From: Hydra vulgaris
Taxonomy: Eukaryota > Cnidaria > Hydrozoa > Anthoathecata > Hydridae
Direction: 5' to 3'
DNA: 64,000 bases
Assembly (NCBI RefSeq): GCF_038396675.1
Contig: NC_088921.1
Coordinates: 6,197,501 to 6,261,500 of the forward strand
Below are positions 48,493-59,139 of this stretch, piece by piece; position 1 is the first letter of the stretch, and each line of letters opens with the position of its first letter. The position numbers and the translations under genes were made by a program. The notes beneath the pieces were generated by a model. That model did not search any database, was not told the origin of the DNA, and saw only the letters and a list, made by a program, of their open reading frames with translations.

Positions 48493-48680
48493 TAGGCCTG
48501 TAAATTGAGCCGAACGAGCCTAGCTTGCCGGGCTCGGCTTGGCTCGTTTACATATTAAGAGTGTTCAGGCTCGGCTCGAGCTTGTTTCGAACATGAGATT
48601 CTTTGTTCGAGCTCCGCTCGTTAAGGATTAGTATTGTTTGGGCTCGGCTCGTTTTACATGTTGCTCGAGCTCGACTGGTT
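48493..48680. repeat. hAT-Ac subterminal GAGCTCG/GGCTCG repeats
   Basis: At least ten copies of ggctcg, gagctcg or gctcgagc and their complements crowd into under 190 bases, in an otherwise AT-rich region. The same block, inverted, is at 1-123. These are the likely transposase-binding sites. Confidence 0.85.
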
Positions 48681-49333
48681 TAAAACTCGAAATAATTATT
48701 GTAACCTGTTAGTTTAAAGCTCGTTTAGTAAAAAAAAATTGTTCGTTAAAGGTTCGTCTGTAAATAATGCAAGTCCAAATCAACAAACAACATAAACAAT
48801 CCTACAGTCTATTAAACATGCAAATAAACAACATAATAAAATAAGATCCCACAAATCTAATAGTTCAAAATAAAAGTTAAATCTAATAGTTCAATGTTCA
48901 AACTTAATGTTCAAAGTTCAAACATAATGCAAACTCTCACAAGCATAATAATTCCTACTAAACACTGCACTCTAATAGTTCAAATTACATTTTCACAAAT
49001 ATAAGTCTTGCTCTCATTGCATTGGATGAAACAAGATAAAAAGCCTACCTCTAATTCTCTTGAAGTTGAACCTCAAAAGTGCGCTGAAAATCTGAAATTT
49101 TACAACAAACTTGCATGAGAATGAATCTAGATAATTAAATATAAAAAATAATTGGAATTTGAAAGGAGATATCATGCTAAATAAAAACATAATAAGAACC
49201 TTAATTGTTTATCTTTTCATATAGTAGAATTAAGAAACGTCGGTATAACAACATTCAAATTTCCATCTTCAAGATCAACCTGCAAAATTAGTTGGTATTA
49301 AAACTTGAATTAAAAAAGATATCATAAAAATGA

Positions 49334-51326
49334 CTAAGAGAATAACATTACCTTTTTATCTTGATCATCTTTTAACCATCTTGCACAACAAACCAAAGCT
49401 TCGACTGTTTCAAGTGATAATGAACTTCTAAATGAATCAAGCACTCGACCTCCTGCGCTAAATGCAGATTCTGAAGCAACTGATGTTAGTGGAATTGAAA
49501 GTATTTCTCGTGCCATCATTGAGAGGATTGATTTATTAATGCTATGCACCTTCCACCAACCTAGTACATCAAAAGTAAAGTGGGTTGACGGTTCACATTT
49601 GAAACGCTTTTCCTCAAGATAAAGTTCCAACTCCGTCTTTTCAGCTACTGAATTTGTGTCGCAAAACTGCTCAAAGTCAATAACTTGCTGCAAATTTGAG
49701 GAAAATTGTTTTTTATCCTTAATGGTTGTATCTTTTGATCCCGTTGTCTCACTTTCACTAACATATGTTTGGTACAACTCTTTGAGCACTTCCATAACCT
49801 TCTTGAGATGATCTTGACTATCTACAACATTGTACAGTTGAGGAAAAATGAACTTCAAAAACTCCATTTTGAAACTAGGATCCAAGACAGAAGCAATTGA
49901 CATCAACATGTTGCAATCACCCCAATATTTGTCAAATTTAATAGACATAGTTGCTGCCATTTTCCTCATGTACTCATCATCACTTGCAAGATGTGTGTTT
50001 AACATGTGTTTCACACTCCAAACTTGAATAAGATATAAACTTGCTGTTAGATATTTGGTTCCTGAAAATTAAACACCGAAAAAAACTTACATATTTTTTC
50101 AGCTTTAATCTAATTTTCATTAGAAGGCAACCATTCTTATTTAGCATCCCTTGCAGCATATTCTTTCAAAACAAGTTTAAATGGCAGAATATGCTATAAC
50201 ATCGTATAAGTGGAGTTCCAACGTGTTGCGACATCAAGTCGCAACCCCATGTTCGTTGGAACATCCGTTTGCTTTGCAATTTGTCCAAATTTACATAAAC
50301 GAGAAGGAGATTTCTTTAAATACTTCACTGTTTCTCTAATACTATCACTAGCAAAAGCAATCTCTTTTATCCTATCTTGCACCAAAAGATTTAATATATG
50401 TGCAGCACAACGAACATGAAATATATGAGATTTGAAATAGAGCTTACTTCGTGAAATTAAATTGTTTTTCAAGCACGTAGCAGCTATATCATTTGAACTT
50501 GCATTGTCAACAGTTATTGATTGAACCTTTTCTTCTATTTTCCATAATTCCATACATTTGGCAATACAATCAGCAATAAGAACTCTAGTGTGACGGGGTT
50601 CTAATTCACAAAAGTTTAGGATAAAACTTTTTAATATCCAATTTTATCAACAAAATGAATAGTGACACAAATATACCCAACTGTTTGATTTGAAGTCCAG
50701 TTGTCTGAAGTTAAACACACCCTACTAACATTTTTCAACATGTTCTTTAATTTGTCCTTTTCAGTTTGATACACCTTGATACAATCAGATTTGAGGGTAA
50801 CTTTTGACACCTTTTGGTACTTGTAATTCAAAGCCTTTGCAAAGATGTTAAACCGCTTGTGTTCAATCATATTAAAGGGATACTCATGTGCAATAAACAT
50901 CTTAGCTTGTATCTCTCGAATTTTTTTTGGATCATAATTTAAAGAGAGTTCTTTAAGACTAACATCCAATCCAGTATTACCTTCTGGCAGAAAAGGCAAT
51001 CCCTTATTCTTCCCTCTAGTCCTCAGTGGTATGCATAAGCCTATGTGTCTTTTTAGTTGTGTTGTAGCTCCAGATTTTTGTTTTTGCCAAGACTGAAGAC
51101 ATCCTTTGCACTTCACCTTATAAGTTATTGTACCATTCTTATAAGTTTCAGACACCTCTTCAAAAGATTTCCAAACATTAGAAGTTTTTTTTCTCTTTCT
51201 TCTATTAACAGTACAACTTGTATTCTTATCTTCCACGTCAATTAAATTGTTACCATTTTCACTGATATTTTCACCATTCAAATCCTCAACATTATCCCCA
51301 GTTTGAACATTATCAACAACATCCAT
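49334..51326 (-). pseudogene. hAT-Ac transposase with BED finger, close to RICESLEEPER type, few lesions
   Basis: From the ATG at 51326: acidic N-terminus, BED zinc finger (YKVKCKGCLQSWQKQ, TTQLKRHIGLC), then FIAHEYPFNMIEHKRF, VCLTSDNWTSNQTVGYICVT. The second open frame (50194-50553) has QSITVDNASSNDIAATCLKN, HVRCAAHILNLLVQD, GLRLDVATRWNSTYTML. The third (49334-50014) has KFDKYWGDCNMLMSIASVLD, LGWWKVHS, TSVASESAFSAGGRVLDSFR and ALVCCARWL. This set, including the RVLD.FRSSL dimerisation block, is what plant DAYSLEEPER/RICESLEEPER and Ac-like proteins carry. Damage: frame changes near 50630 and around 50060-50190, at most four lesions. It would bind the GAGCTCG ends and cut and paste the element. 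Confidence 0.85.
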
Positions 51327-52186
51327 AATATTGAGTTTTTATCTACATTTATGAAAAATATGAAGTTAATTTCAATAAACTAAACATATAATGGAAGAAC
51401 AGTAAAAAGTATAAATAGTTAGCATCAATAACAAAAGAAAGGAGAGGTACCTGTTTCCGTTTGAACTTTGAATAGACAGTAGAAAAATCGTGAATAGTAA
51501 GCTTCTGCAATACGAAGAATTCACTTTGAAAAACTTCGAAAATTTTTTCGAACCTCGAATTTCGCAGTTTAAAGATATGGACTTCGAAAACACGGAAGTC
51601 AATTTTTTCGAACTTGAACAAAATAGTCCTTATAATTGCGTATACAATCAAAGTATTTCGAAGTAATGAAATTCGAATTTTAAATTTTCAAAGTTCAATT
51701 TTTCTTCAAAGTTTTTTTAATTAAAAGTTTGCTAATTTTTGCTTATCGCAAATTATCTTTTAAAACTGTTTGACGCTCTCCAACTTGTAGTTCTATTAAT
51801 TATATTAAAAGTTTTATAATTAACATTTTTATTCACAAAGAGGAAGAGAAATGAATAAACTTTTATAATAACAGAAAGCAAGAAAAAATGTTATAATGCA
51901 TTTAATCGTTTTAATATAACGCGAATTGTATATTAAAGTTAGAAAGTTAGTAGTTCGAAGTAATGAAATTCGAACTTTAAAATTTCGAAGTTTATATTTT
52001 CAAAGTTAAAAAAAAGTCTGTTGAGAACTAATTTATAGTTCTAAATTTAGTAAATACAAGTTTTTAACAAAACAATAATTCACGACTTTACCTGATTAAA
52101 TAACAGTAGTATAAAATACGGGTTCTAGCTCATTTTTTTTCAACTTTATACCTATCCATCTTCTCATATCATATTTCATCTATATC
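51327..52186. other. AT-rich gap between hAT-Ac and Polinton
   Basis: No gene. The motif ttcgaagtaatgaaattcgaa recurs (about 51655 and 51953) and ttcgaa is frequent at 51530-51720, so this may be end DNA of the hAT or of a small element. The Polinton terminus should lie between about 52020 and 52280, but without its other end I cannot define the terminal repeat. Confidence 0.4.
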
Positions 52187-52214
52187 AACCATAATATATT
52201 AATATATTATGGTT
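52187..52214. repeat. Perfect 28-base palindrome
   Basis: aaccataatatatt followed directly by its complement, with no spacer. It lies 67 bases beyond the end of the last Polinton gene and could be a terminator hairpin or a template-switch scar near the element's edge. Confidence 0.9.
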
Positions 52215-52281
52215 ACATCAATTTCACTTGTGAAATCTAAGCTATAGCTCATTGATGACTTACGCAAAAATGTAATCTAGC

Positions 52282-53503
52282 TTAAGCGTAAAAGAAAACA
52301 TGCCCTAATATATTAAAACTTCCAGATTTCCCCTCTTGTGAATCCCTAGAGTTTAATGTTACTACTAATCTTCTTCCAGTAGTAACACTTGGCATGGAAT
52401 CAGTAAAATTTCTGTAAAATGAGATAGTATTTGTAGAGTCAATTTCATTTTTTGATTGATACAATAGTCCAGATGAATCATTTCCAAATGAATTAATATT
52501 ATTACCTTTCCACAAAGAAAGATAAAAGTCATCTAACCCAGATGAGGCGTATATACATTTACTATCTAAATCAAATCCAGGATATCCTACTCTAGTACCA
52601 TCTCCATCATAGGTTGTCCACGGTTGTATAGCATATTTAGTATTTGTTGGAGAATTTTTTGCATCATACATGCGTACTCGAGATTCCCACCAATTTCCAG
52701 ATAATCCAATAATATGCAATCTAATATACTTAAGATAAACACCTTGTTTAGCATTGTCTGTAGTGTCTAATAAGATATATTCTTTACCATAAGTTGTGGG
52801 AGCAAATCTAAATGTTTCTGAGTATAATTTAATAGGTGACAATGATTGAGGTATTGATGAAGTCATTGTAATATGGGGTTGCATCCAATATATAACGTTT
52901 TTTCTAGTTTTATTGTATAATTGAATGACTAGACTAGTAGTAAATGGCATATCAAGTGTAAAGTGCCTCCTAGTGCATTAGTTGTATATGCATTACAACC
53001 TTCAAAGAGTTTGCATAAAATAATCCATTAGGTGACGCAAATAACATATCACAAGCTAAAGCAATATTATTATCTCCAGATCTGCATATATTCTAAGAAA
53101 TACACTACCCATATCATTGATAGTATTTAATCCGTCTAATGCTAACCATAGTTTTCTGAGAATACCAGGACTAGTAGATTGCGTAAAAATTGTTGTTGCA
53201 TCAGCACCTGCATTTGGTGGAATAGTCTTGTATTTTAATTCAAGTCACCTTAAACTTGAATTTGCTATTATTCTTAATTCATTAAGACTAAGTGCTTTAT
53301 TATCAACATAATCTTTTGTAGCAGCATCTTGTGAGTTAGTAGGATCTGCTACATTTATTAATTTCTTAGAATTCATATTAATATTACTTACTAGTTGCAT
53401 TATTTTGTCCATCTCTACGAATGAACAAGTTATTAGCTTCAGATATTATTAAACCATTTAAATATACATGTGAAGTAGTAGTACCAAATATATCGACAGG
53501 CAT
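52282..53503 (-). pseudogene. Polinton fibre-like gene (fossil, broken)
   Basis: The region starts MPVDIFGTTTSHVYLNGLII after the box ttttatatataaaATG. It contains NMNSKKLINVADPT followed by QDAATKDYVDNKALSLNE, the well-known junction motif of phage and adenovirus-like tail-fibre shafts. The C-terminal 222-residue part (52282-52950) is rich in aromatic residues, Ser, Gly and Asp, with beta-strand-like character, and would be the knob or receptor-binding part. No enzyme motif. Broken in a few places. Fibre-like genes are known near one end of Polinton/adintovirus-type elements; identity is inferred from the shaft motif. Confidence 0.6.
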
Positions 53504-53526
53504 TTTATATATAAAAAAGAAAAAAA

Positions 53527-53955
53527 TTACCATAGATTATTAATAATATTTTGAAAACCATGTCCCTCATCTAGTTTTTTCAAAACATATAAACCCAAGT
53601 GTCCACAGAATGAGGTATTTCCAAATTGAACTCTTTCACTGTTATAATAAACAGGACTTTTTAAATAATCAACGATTTCAACGGGAGGTGGTAGTCCATA
53701 AGAGTCAAAACTTAGTTTTTTATCTCTATCTTTGTACCAGCAAATCCAGTGAAATCCTTGCGTACTTGAATCTCCTGTATTTAATATTCCACATTCTTTT
53801 CTTTGTGCATTTTTTGGTAATTGATCTCTTACAAATACATCTCTAAAATGTTTTATTTTTAATACTTTTGCTGCTTTGATCAATTGAAAATTTGTTAGTG
53901 GTTCATTGGGTAGAATTATTCCTTCAACATTGACAAGTTTATAAATATTTTCCAT
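53527..53955 (-). CDS. Polinton adenain-like cysteine protease (PRO)
   Basis: 142 residues, apparently whole. The catalytic His is in GFHWICWYK, the acidic residue in LSFDSYGLPPP, and the nucleophile Cys in SFCGHLGLYVL, in the order H, D, C expected for adenovirus-type proteases (C5 family). In Polintons it is thought to mature capsid proteins. Start ATG at 53955 follows tttataaataaaaATG. It lies between polymerase B and the fibre-like gene. Length is slightly shorter than adenain (about 200), usual for Polinton members. Confidence 0.85.
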   Translation of the reverse strand: MENIYKLVNVEGIILPNEPLTNFQLIKAAKVLKIKHFRDVFVRDQLPKNAQRKECGILNTGDSSTQGFHWICWYKDRDKKLSFDSYGLPPPVEIVDYLKSPVYYNSERVQFGNTSFCGHLGLYVLKKLDEGHGFQNIINNLW

Positions 53956-54323
53956 TTTTATTTATAAATTATTTTTTTCTCAAAAAATAATTTTTGGGCT
54001 CCCCTACCCCTTGGGCTCCTTGACCTCTTTTCTTAATTTTCCTATTGTCCTATTGTCTTATTGTCTTATTGTCTTGTTTGTCTTATTGTCTTATTGTCTT
54101 TTAGTTTGTAGTGTCCAAATGCTAATGTGTGTATTCCATCTTCTAAAATAACTCTTTTATCGTCTTCTGCGCTTAATGCTATTTTATTGACCTCTTCTGT
54201 GTAAATTTCATGTGAATATGATCTTATTACATTCATTTTCCTTATATGATCTCTTTTATTTAATAAACAATCTTTGTAATCTTCATGTGTTATATACTTT
54301 TTAACAACATATTTCTTTACTCC

Positions 54324-57300
54324 TTAACATTTTTTGTTATCTTTTCTGTGTACTTTGTAAGAATACAACTTTGATCTGAGTCCTACATATTCTTCAATTT
54401 GTGCTCTTCCAGCATCATCTTTAAACATTCCTATTACTTTCTTATTAAGACCAGCTTTAAATCCTACATTACTAATTGCTGGGTGATTTGGGTTAAACTC
54501 ACTTGTATCAAATTTGCTTTCAATATCTTTAGAAATATCGTAATAAAAGTCTTCGGTTTTATTTTCGTATGCTAAAGAATCTGTATCTGTGAATAATAGT
54601 TTTGATCGATCAGTATATTTTATGTAATCATAATGAAATTCATACATTAGAGTTTTGCTCAAATCTATTATACACATTCCTAAGTAAATTGGTTTAGCAT
54701 ATTTTAATTTTGTTCTTTTCATATGTATTGCTATTAAGTTTTCATCAAATATTGTTCTACTTTCAAAGTTCGGTTCTGATGCTAGTTTAATAGCTTCATT
54801 TCTGTCTGTTACTAATCTAATATCAACTCTGTTCTCAATGTTCTCCATTGTTTTTCCAAATACTGAGTTGTTCATCAGTTTAAAAAAGTCTTTTTCAAAA
54901 TCATTCGTTGCTTTAGTTCTAAGGTTTGTATTTAGTTCGATGTATTCATTGAGCCATGCTCTTTCTTCAAACTTTATGCCTCTGTGAATTTTAGTAATCT
55001 TTAATCCAAATCTTTCATATAGTTTTAGATTTTCATAATGTACTATATACTTTTTCTTATTATTCAAGTTGTGGACTAATTTCTCAACTTTATCAATATT
55101 TAATCTTTCAGGTGCAAGTGGATAATCATTATGTTCATCATGTAGATGTTCAAGGTAATCTAAATCGACTTCTAGTGTACATGTAGTTGATTTCCAGTTT
55201 TCTATTTCATTTTCGTCCATCCATTTAAAACCATGTGTTGGAAGTGGTTTACTCATTGCCCATCCATATAAATTATTAGCGTCTAGATATTGTATGAATG
55301 TTGATTCTTTGCTTTTGTCATACTATCATCACCCATGTACTTATTATTAGAAGCTCCTAATCTATTGGATATCATACTGATTCCACCTCTTGTTCCTTTC
55401 TTTATCATTAGGATCATATCGTAATCGCTCAGCAGTTCTAATTTTACTTTTATTTTCTTCAATGCTGCATCCCAAGCTAATCCTGGTGATGTATAATACC
55501 AAGCAGGATCTAATTTATAACAATTCATACAAACATCTCTAAAATTTTCAAAGACGTCAGCTAGTAGAAACACATCTGAAACGTTGTACAAGTCATGATA
55601 ATCTCTAAATGTTTTGCAATGAAACTCCTTCCATACAGTTTGTGCATGTGAGTATTCATTATCACTTATATCTTCATTGTTCAATTTTGAAAAGAATAAT
55701 TCTTTTGGTGGTAATTGGGTTTCATTAAATTTATCAACAGAGTCTACCCAGTCATATGGATATACGCCTTTTTTTTAGTAATAAATCTAATTGTTTACCT
55801 GAGTATAATTTTCCGATATTTTTGCACTAGTCTTTTGCTAAATTCTTTGATAAAGCGTCTAAACTAGAAGGCATAAATCTATAACTATCTAAGAAACGAA
55901 GCTCACGTTTAACTTCAAATTTCTTACCTTCTTTAATATACTCATCTAATTTAATTTCTCTAGAAAAGCTAATATACTTTTCTTCATTGTTTGGTATGCA
56001 ACTCAATTTTCCTCCTGATAATTTCTTTATAAATAAGTGAAAATCATAGCCAGATAAATTGTGAAATAGTACTGAAAAGAATTTTGGAATTTTTTAATTT
56101 AAATTACAATTTTGATGAGCAGCACCTCTATATTTTCCAGTAAAATGACAATGGTCACGTACTTTATCTTTTACAAGATCTTCTCCACAAATGTGACATG
56201 ATATTGCAGCATTAAAATCATCCTTGTTTCCAGGAGTAAATATCATCTTTTTTGGAAATTTGATATTATCACAAATTTTCTTAATATCTTCTTGTAAACT
56301 ATCAACAAAAATTTGTGCAACATCATCTGTTTCACTACTTGCAGTAAATGTGACTGGACTGCTTTGATAAAAACTTTCATCAAAACATTTAAAATAATAA
56401 CAGAATGAACTTAGAATATGTTTTTGATATTGTTTAGTATAAGATTCATTTGGATTGGGTTCACAAGTGTCAATTTGTTTTTCAATTTGACTTTCAAAGT
56501 CAGCATATTCTACAAACGGAACTCTCATTGATTTATTGTGATTAGTAAATTGTATTGTTGAATTTGGTGGTGGAAGTTCGATACGTACTGAATCATGTGT
56601 ATCACAATAAGATTTATGATTAGATAATGATTCTTCAGAATTAAACCCTAACGAACAATTTCTACAATAATACACTTTAGTATTTTGTCTAGATGTTTGT
56701 GATGAAAGTAATCTGCTTAAATTTTTTATTAAACAGTAATGATTCGTTTCTCCATTTGAGGTTAATAGTAAATCTATTAAATGTTTTCGATCATTATTCT
56801 TTGATACGTGCAAAATATGAACTTCTGAATTTTCATAACCATATACATTGACACTGATATCTTGATTGTTCTTTTCAAATTGTGTAATTTGATTTAATGA
56901 TACTGGAAATTCTATTTTATCCCAGTTTATTTTTTCAGCTTGATTTTTAAGCTCTTTATCTTTCAGAATTTTTAACTGTTGGATTTAATGCTCTTGCGAT
57001 GCACCACTTAAAACATTGATTATCTTCATTCTTTATATTAATTATTGCTTTTTTAGTTGCTAAATTTTTATTAAATAAAATATATGATTTAGCTTTAATA
57101 GGATTATACTCAATAAAATTGATATCCATCTTTTTAACAGAAACAAATCTCCAACCTGATCCTGCTTGTTGATATAATGATAAGGATTCTAAAATTTTCT
57201 GCTTTTATGTTTCATAAAAATCGTCTAAATCTGTTGTTTCTAATACAACTTGATTACTCGTTCTTAATGGAGCAGATGTGATTATAGTTTCTCCTGTTTT

Positions 57301-57619
57301 AATATCAGTACGCTCCATTTCACAAGTGAGAACTATATAAACCTTTAATTTTCTATTTTCATTTAGTATTTTAATTGAATTTTTTTTTACCAGCATTCAT
57401 GAAAGATATAGCATCATATCCTTTTATTCCTTTAACTGTTAAATGTTTTGTCACATTTTTAACAGCTGATCGTGATAACATAAATTCTATCGGATTTCTA
57501 ATTCCATATTTTTGATACAAATTTGAAACTGTAGATTTTAATTCATTAATCTTTTCATTAGCTGTTTTTTTGATTTTATGAGGAACATATGATAAAATCC
57601 AATCTGCAAGATAACTCAT
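54324..57619 (-). pseudogene. Polinton protein-primed DNA polymerase B (fossil, broken)
   Basis: The N-terminal part (from 57619) leads to the exonuclease region with YADFESQI, followed by a Cys/His cluster (CHICGEDL, RDHCHFTGKYRGAAHQNC) resembling the endonuclease VII-like finger common in Polinton polymerases. Then palm blocks: ADVFENFRDVCMNCY with YYTSPGLAWDAALK, KKGTRGGISMISNRLG, FFKLMNNSVFGKTMEN, and the catalytic LLFTDTDSLAYE. This is the DNA_pol_B_2 order. It replicates the element using a protein primer. The gene is broken in several places; most domains remain readable, so the damage is recent. Confidence 0.9.
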
Positions 57620-57631
57620 CTTTTTATTTAT

Positions 57632-57841
57632 TTATTTTGTAATTTGTGTAATAGGCTGAAATAGTGACGGAGCTAAAATTGTTGATGATATATCTGGAAC
57701 AGGCTCATCAAGTAGATACTCTGTTCTTATATGTGTGTGCGATAACTCTGTAATGAGATCGCTTTTTCGCATATTATAATAATATTTAATTCCTCGCTCT
57801 TTAGCGATTTGTTTTAATTCTTTCACCGTTTTATTTTCCAT
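57632..57841 (-). CDS. Polinton small SAP-like protein
   Basis: 69 residues, whole. The start MENKTVKELKQIAKERGIKY, followed by YNMRKSDLITEL, is a helix-extended-helix pattern like SAP or Rho N-terminal domains, which bind DNA or RNA. The C-terminal tail is Pro/Ser/Thr-rich (VPDISSTILAPS). ATG at 57841 is preceded by gctatataaaa. It ends 13 bases before the polymerase start. Role unknown; DNA binding is an inference. Confidence 0.6.
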   Translation of the reverse strand: MENKTVKELKQIAKERGIKYYYNMRKSDLITELSHTHIRTEYLLDEPVPDISSTILAPSLFQPITQITK

Positions 57842-57944
57842 TTTTATATAGCAAAATAATTTTTTTTAATTTTTATTTTCTTTATATCATTTTACAAAAT
57901 ATTTTTTCTTGTCATATAAAATTTTTATTTTTTTAATTTTTCAG

Positions 57945-58586
57945 AATTTAATATTTCAATCGCATTAAAAAATAAATTTTTAATTGAATTTCAATTAAAA
58001 AATTCCACATTTTTCTCGCTTTTATATGAATCTCATTTTTTGGTTCTTTAAGGACTAATTTAAATGCTTTTTCATAATCATATGTAAAGATATTTGGATT
58101 TCCAGATAACCAATTCCAATTTACTTTATCTAAATTCTTTTTTAAAATGTCAATTGCATTTGGATTTGCAGATAACATATTCCAATCTACTTTATCTAAA
58201 TTATTTTTTAACAACTCAATCGCATTTGGATTTTCAGATAACCATCCCCAATCTACTTTATCTAAATTATTTTTTAATAATTTAATCGCATTTGGATTTT
58301 TCGATAAACAAGTCCAATCTACTTTATCTAAATTAGCTTTTAAAATTTTAATTGCATTTGGATTTAAAGATAAAATTTCCCAATCTACTTTATCTAAATT
58401 AGCTTGTTATATTTTAATTGCATTTGTATAAAAAGATAAAAATATCCAACATACTTTATCTAAATTATTTTTTAACATTTCAATGGCATTTGGATTTTTA
58501 GATAACATATGCCAATTTACTTTATCTAAATTATTTTTTAAAAATTCAATTCCATTTAGATTTTCAAATAAACTATCAGATCCCAT
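57945..58586 (-). pseudogene. Polinton NPNA-repeat protein (fossil)
   Basis: About eight or nine tandem 66-base units encode a 22-residue repeat with consensus NNLDKVDWxxLSxNPNAI. The unit period is exact (58152, 58218, 58284, 58350, 58416, 58482 and 58548 start matching phrases). The first ATG (58586) follows tttatatataaaa. Proteins made of this repeat are familiar from giant viruses (Mimivirus relatives and other nucleocytoviruses). Function there is unknown, probably a protein-binding solenoid. The copy has at least one break. Confidence 0.7.
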
Positions 58587-58616
58587 TTTTATATATAAAG
58601 ATTTTTTTTAAGATAT

Positions 58617-58770
58617 TTTAATTTTTTTTTAATTTTTCAGAATTTGATATTTCAATCTTATAAACATTATCAATCTTACCATCACGCATTTCAAGATATC
58701 TATATCCATGACCAGTTCCACGCATTGCACTATATAAGGATTTATATACTGTTTCTTCTTTCGTATCCAT
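58617..58770 (-). CDS. Polinton small ORF, about 50 residues
   Basis: Starts MDTKEETVYKSLYSAMRG, contains GYRYLEMRDGKIDN and ends KLKKN. It is whole and overlaps the end of the AT-hook gene by some 29 bases in another frame. Not recognised; composition is protein-like and the position is within the Polinton gene series. Confidence 0.4.
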
Positions 58771-59095
58771 GTTTTTTTAATTTAATAGTGACTGGTTTTT
58801 TCTTAATTGTTTTTAATCTTTCATATTTTGGATCTATTCCTTTTTTCTCTTCTTTTACTGGGTGTATTCTGGGTCTTCCAACTGATCTTTTCTCGTCAAC
58901 ATCTTTTACTAGATGTATTTTAGGTCTTCCAACTGATCTTTTCTCAGTTACTTCTTTCACTTCAGCCATAATAGATTCTTTATCTAATAACCCATTTTCC
59001 ATTGCAATCATTATCAATGTAGCGATATTGTCAGATGTTTTTGAAATGTTATTTTCTTCTTGTAAACTTTTTAAACTTTTCTTTGTATAATACAT
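58742..59095 (-). CDS. Polinton AT-hook-like protein
   Basis: 117 residues, whole. Two tandem copies of EKRSVGRPKIHLVK / EKRSVGRPRIHPVK in the middle carry the GRP core flanked by basic residues, the AT-hook that binds the minor groove of AT-rich DNA. The C-terminus is very basic (IKKKPVTIKLKKHGYERR). The N-terminal half is helical (IATLIMIAMENGLLDKESIM). ATG at 59095 is preceded by tttatataataaaa. It may package or organise the element's DNA, an inference from the motifs and from its place next to the capsid gene. Confidence 0.6.
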   Translation of the reverse strand: MYYTKKSLKSLQEENNISKTSDNIATLIMIAMENGLLDKESIMAEVKEVTEKRSVGRPKIHLVKDVDEKRSVGRPRIHPVKEEKKGIDPKYERLKTIKKKPVTIKLKKHGYERRNSI

Positions 59096-59139
59096 TTTTA
59101 TTATATAAAGTAAAAATTTTAAATAATTTTCAAAAAAAT

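Larger units (their letters stand above)
48493..51660 (-). mobile_element. hAT-Ac element of a plant-like type
   Basis: The left terminus at 48493 starts taggcctgtaaattgagcc and is followed to about 48680 by repeated GGCTCG/GAGCTCG motifs. The transposase (49334-51326) is on the minus strand. Ends of the form TAGG.CTGTAAA..AGCC with clustered GAGCTCG motifs are characteristic of hAT-Ac families well known in plants. The right end is not found; 51660 is only where transposon-like sequence fades, and the Polinton may have removed it. 48690-49330 holds no gene but has several short 'aatctaatagttcaa' repeats (48860-48980). Confidence 0.7.

Noticed and set aside
50060-50100. A 29-base candidate intron (gtaagt ... 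ttttcag) in the hAT-Ac transposase
   Set aside because: Too short to be spliced, and the sequence through it is readable as transposase, so a frame change is the simpler explanation.
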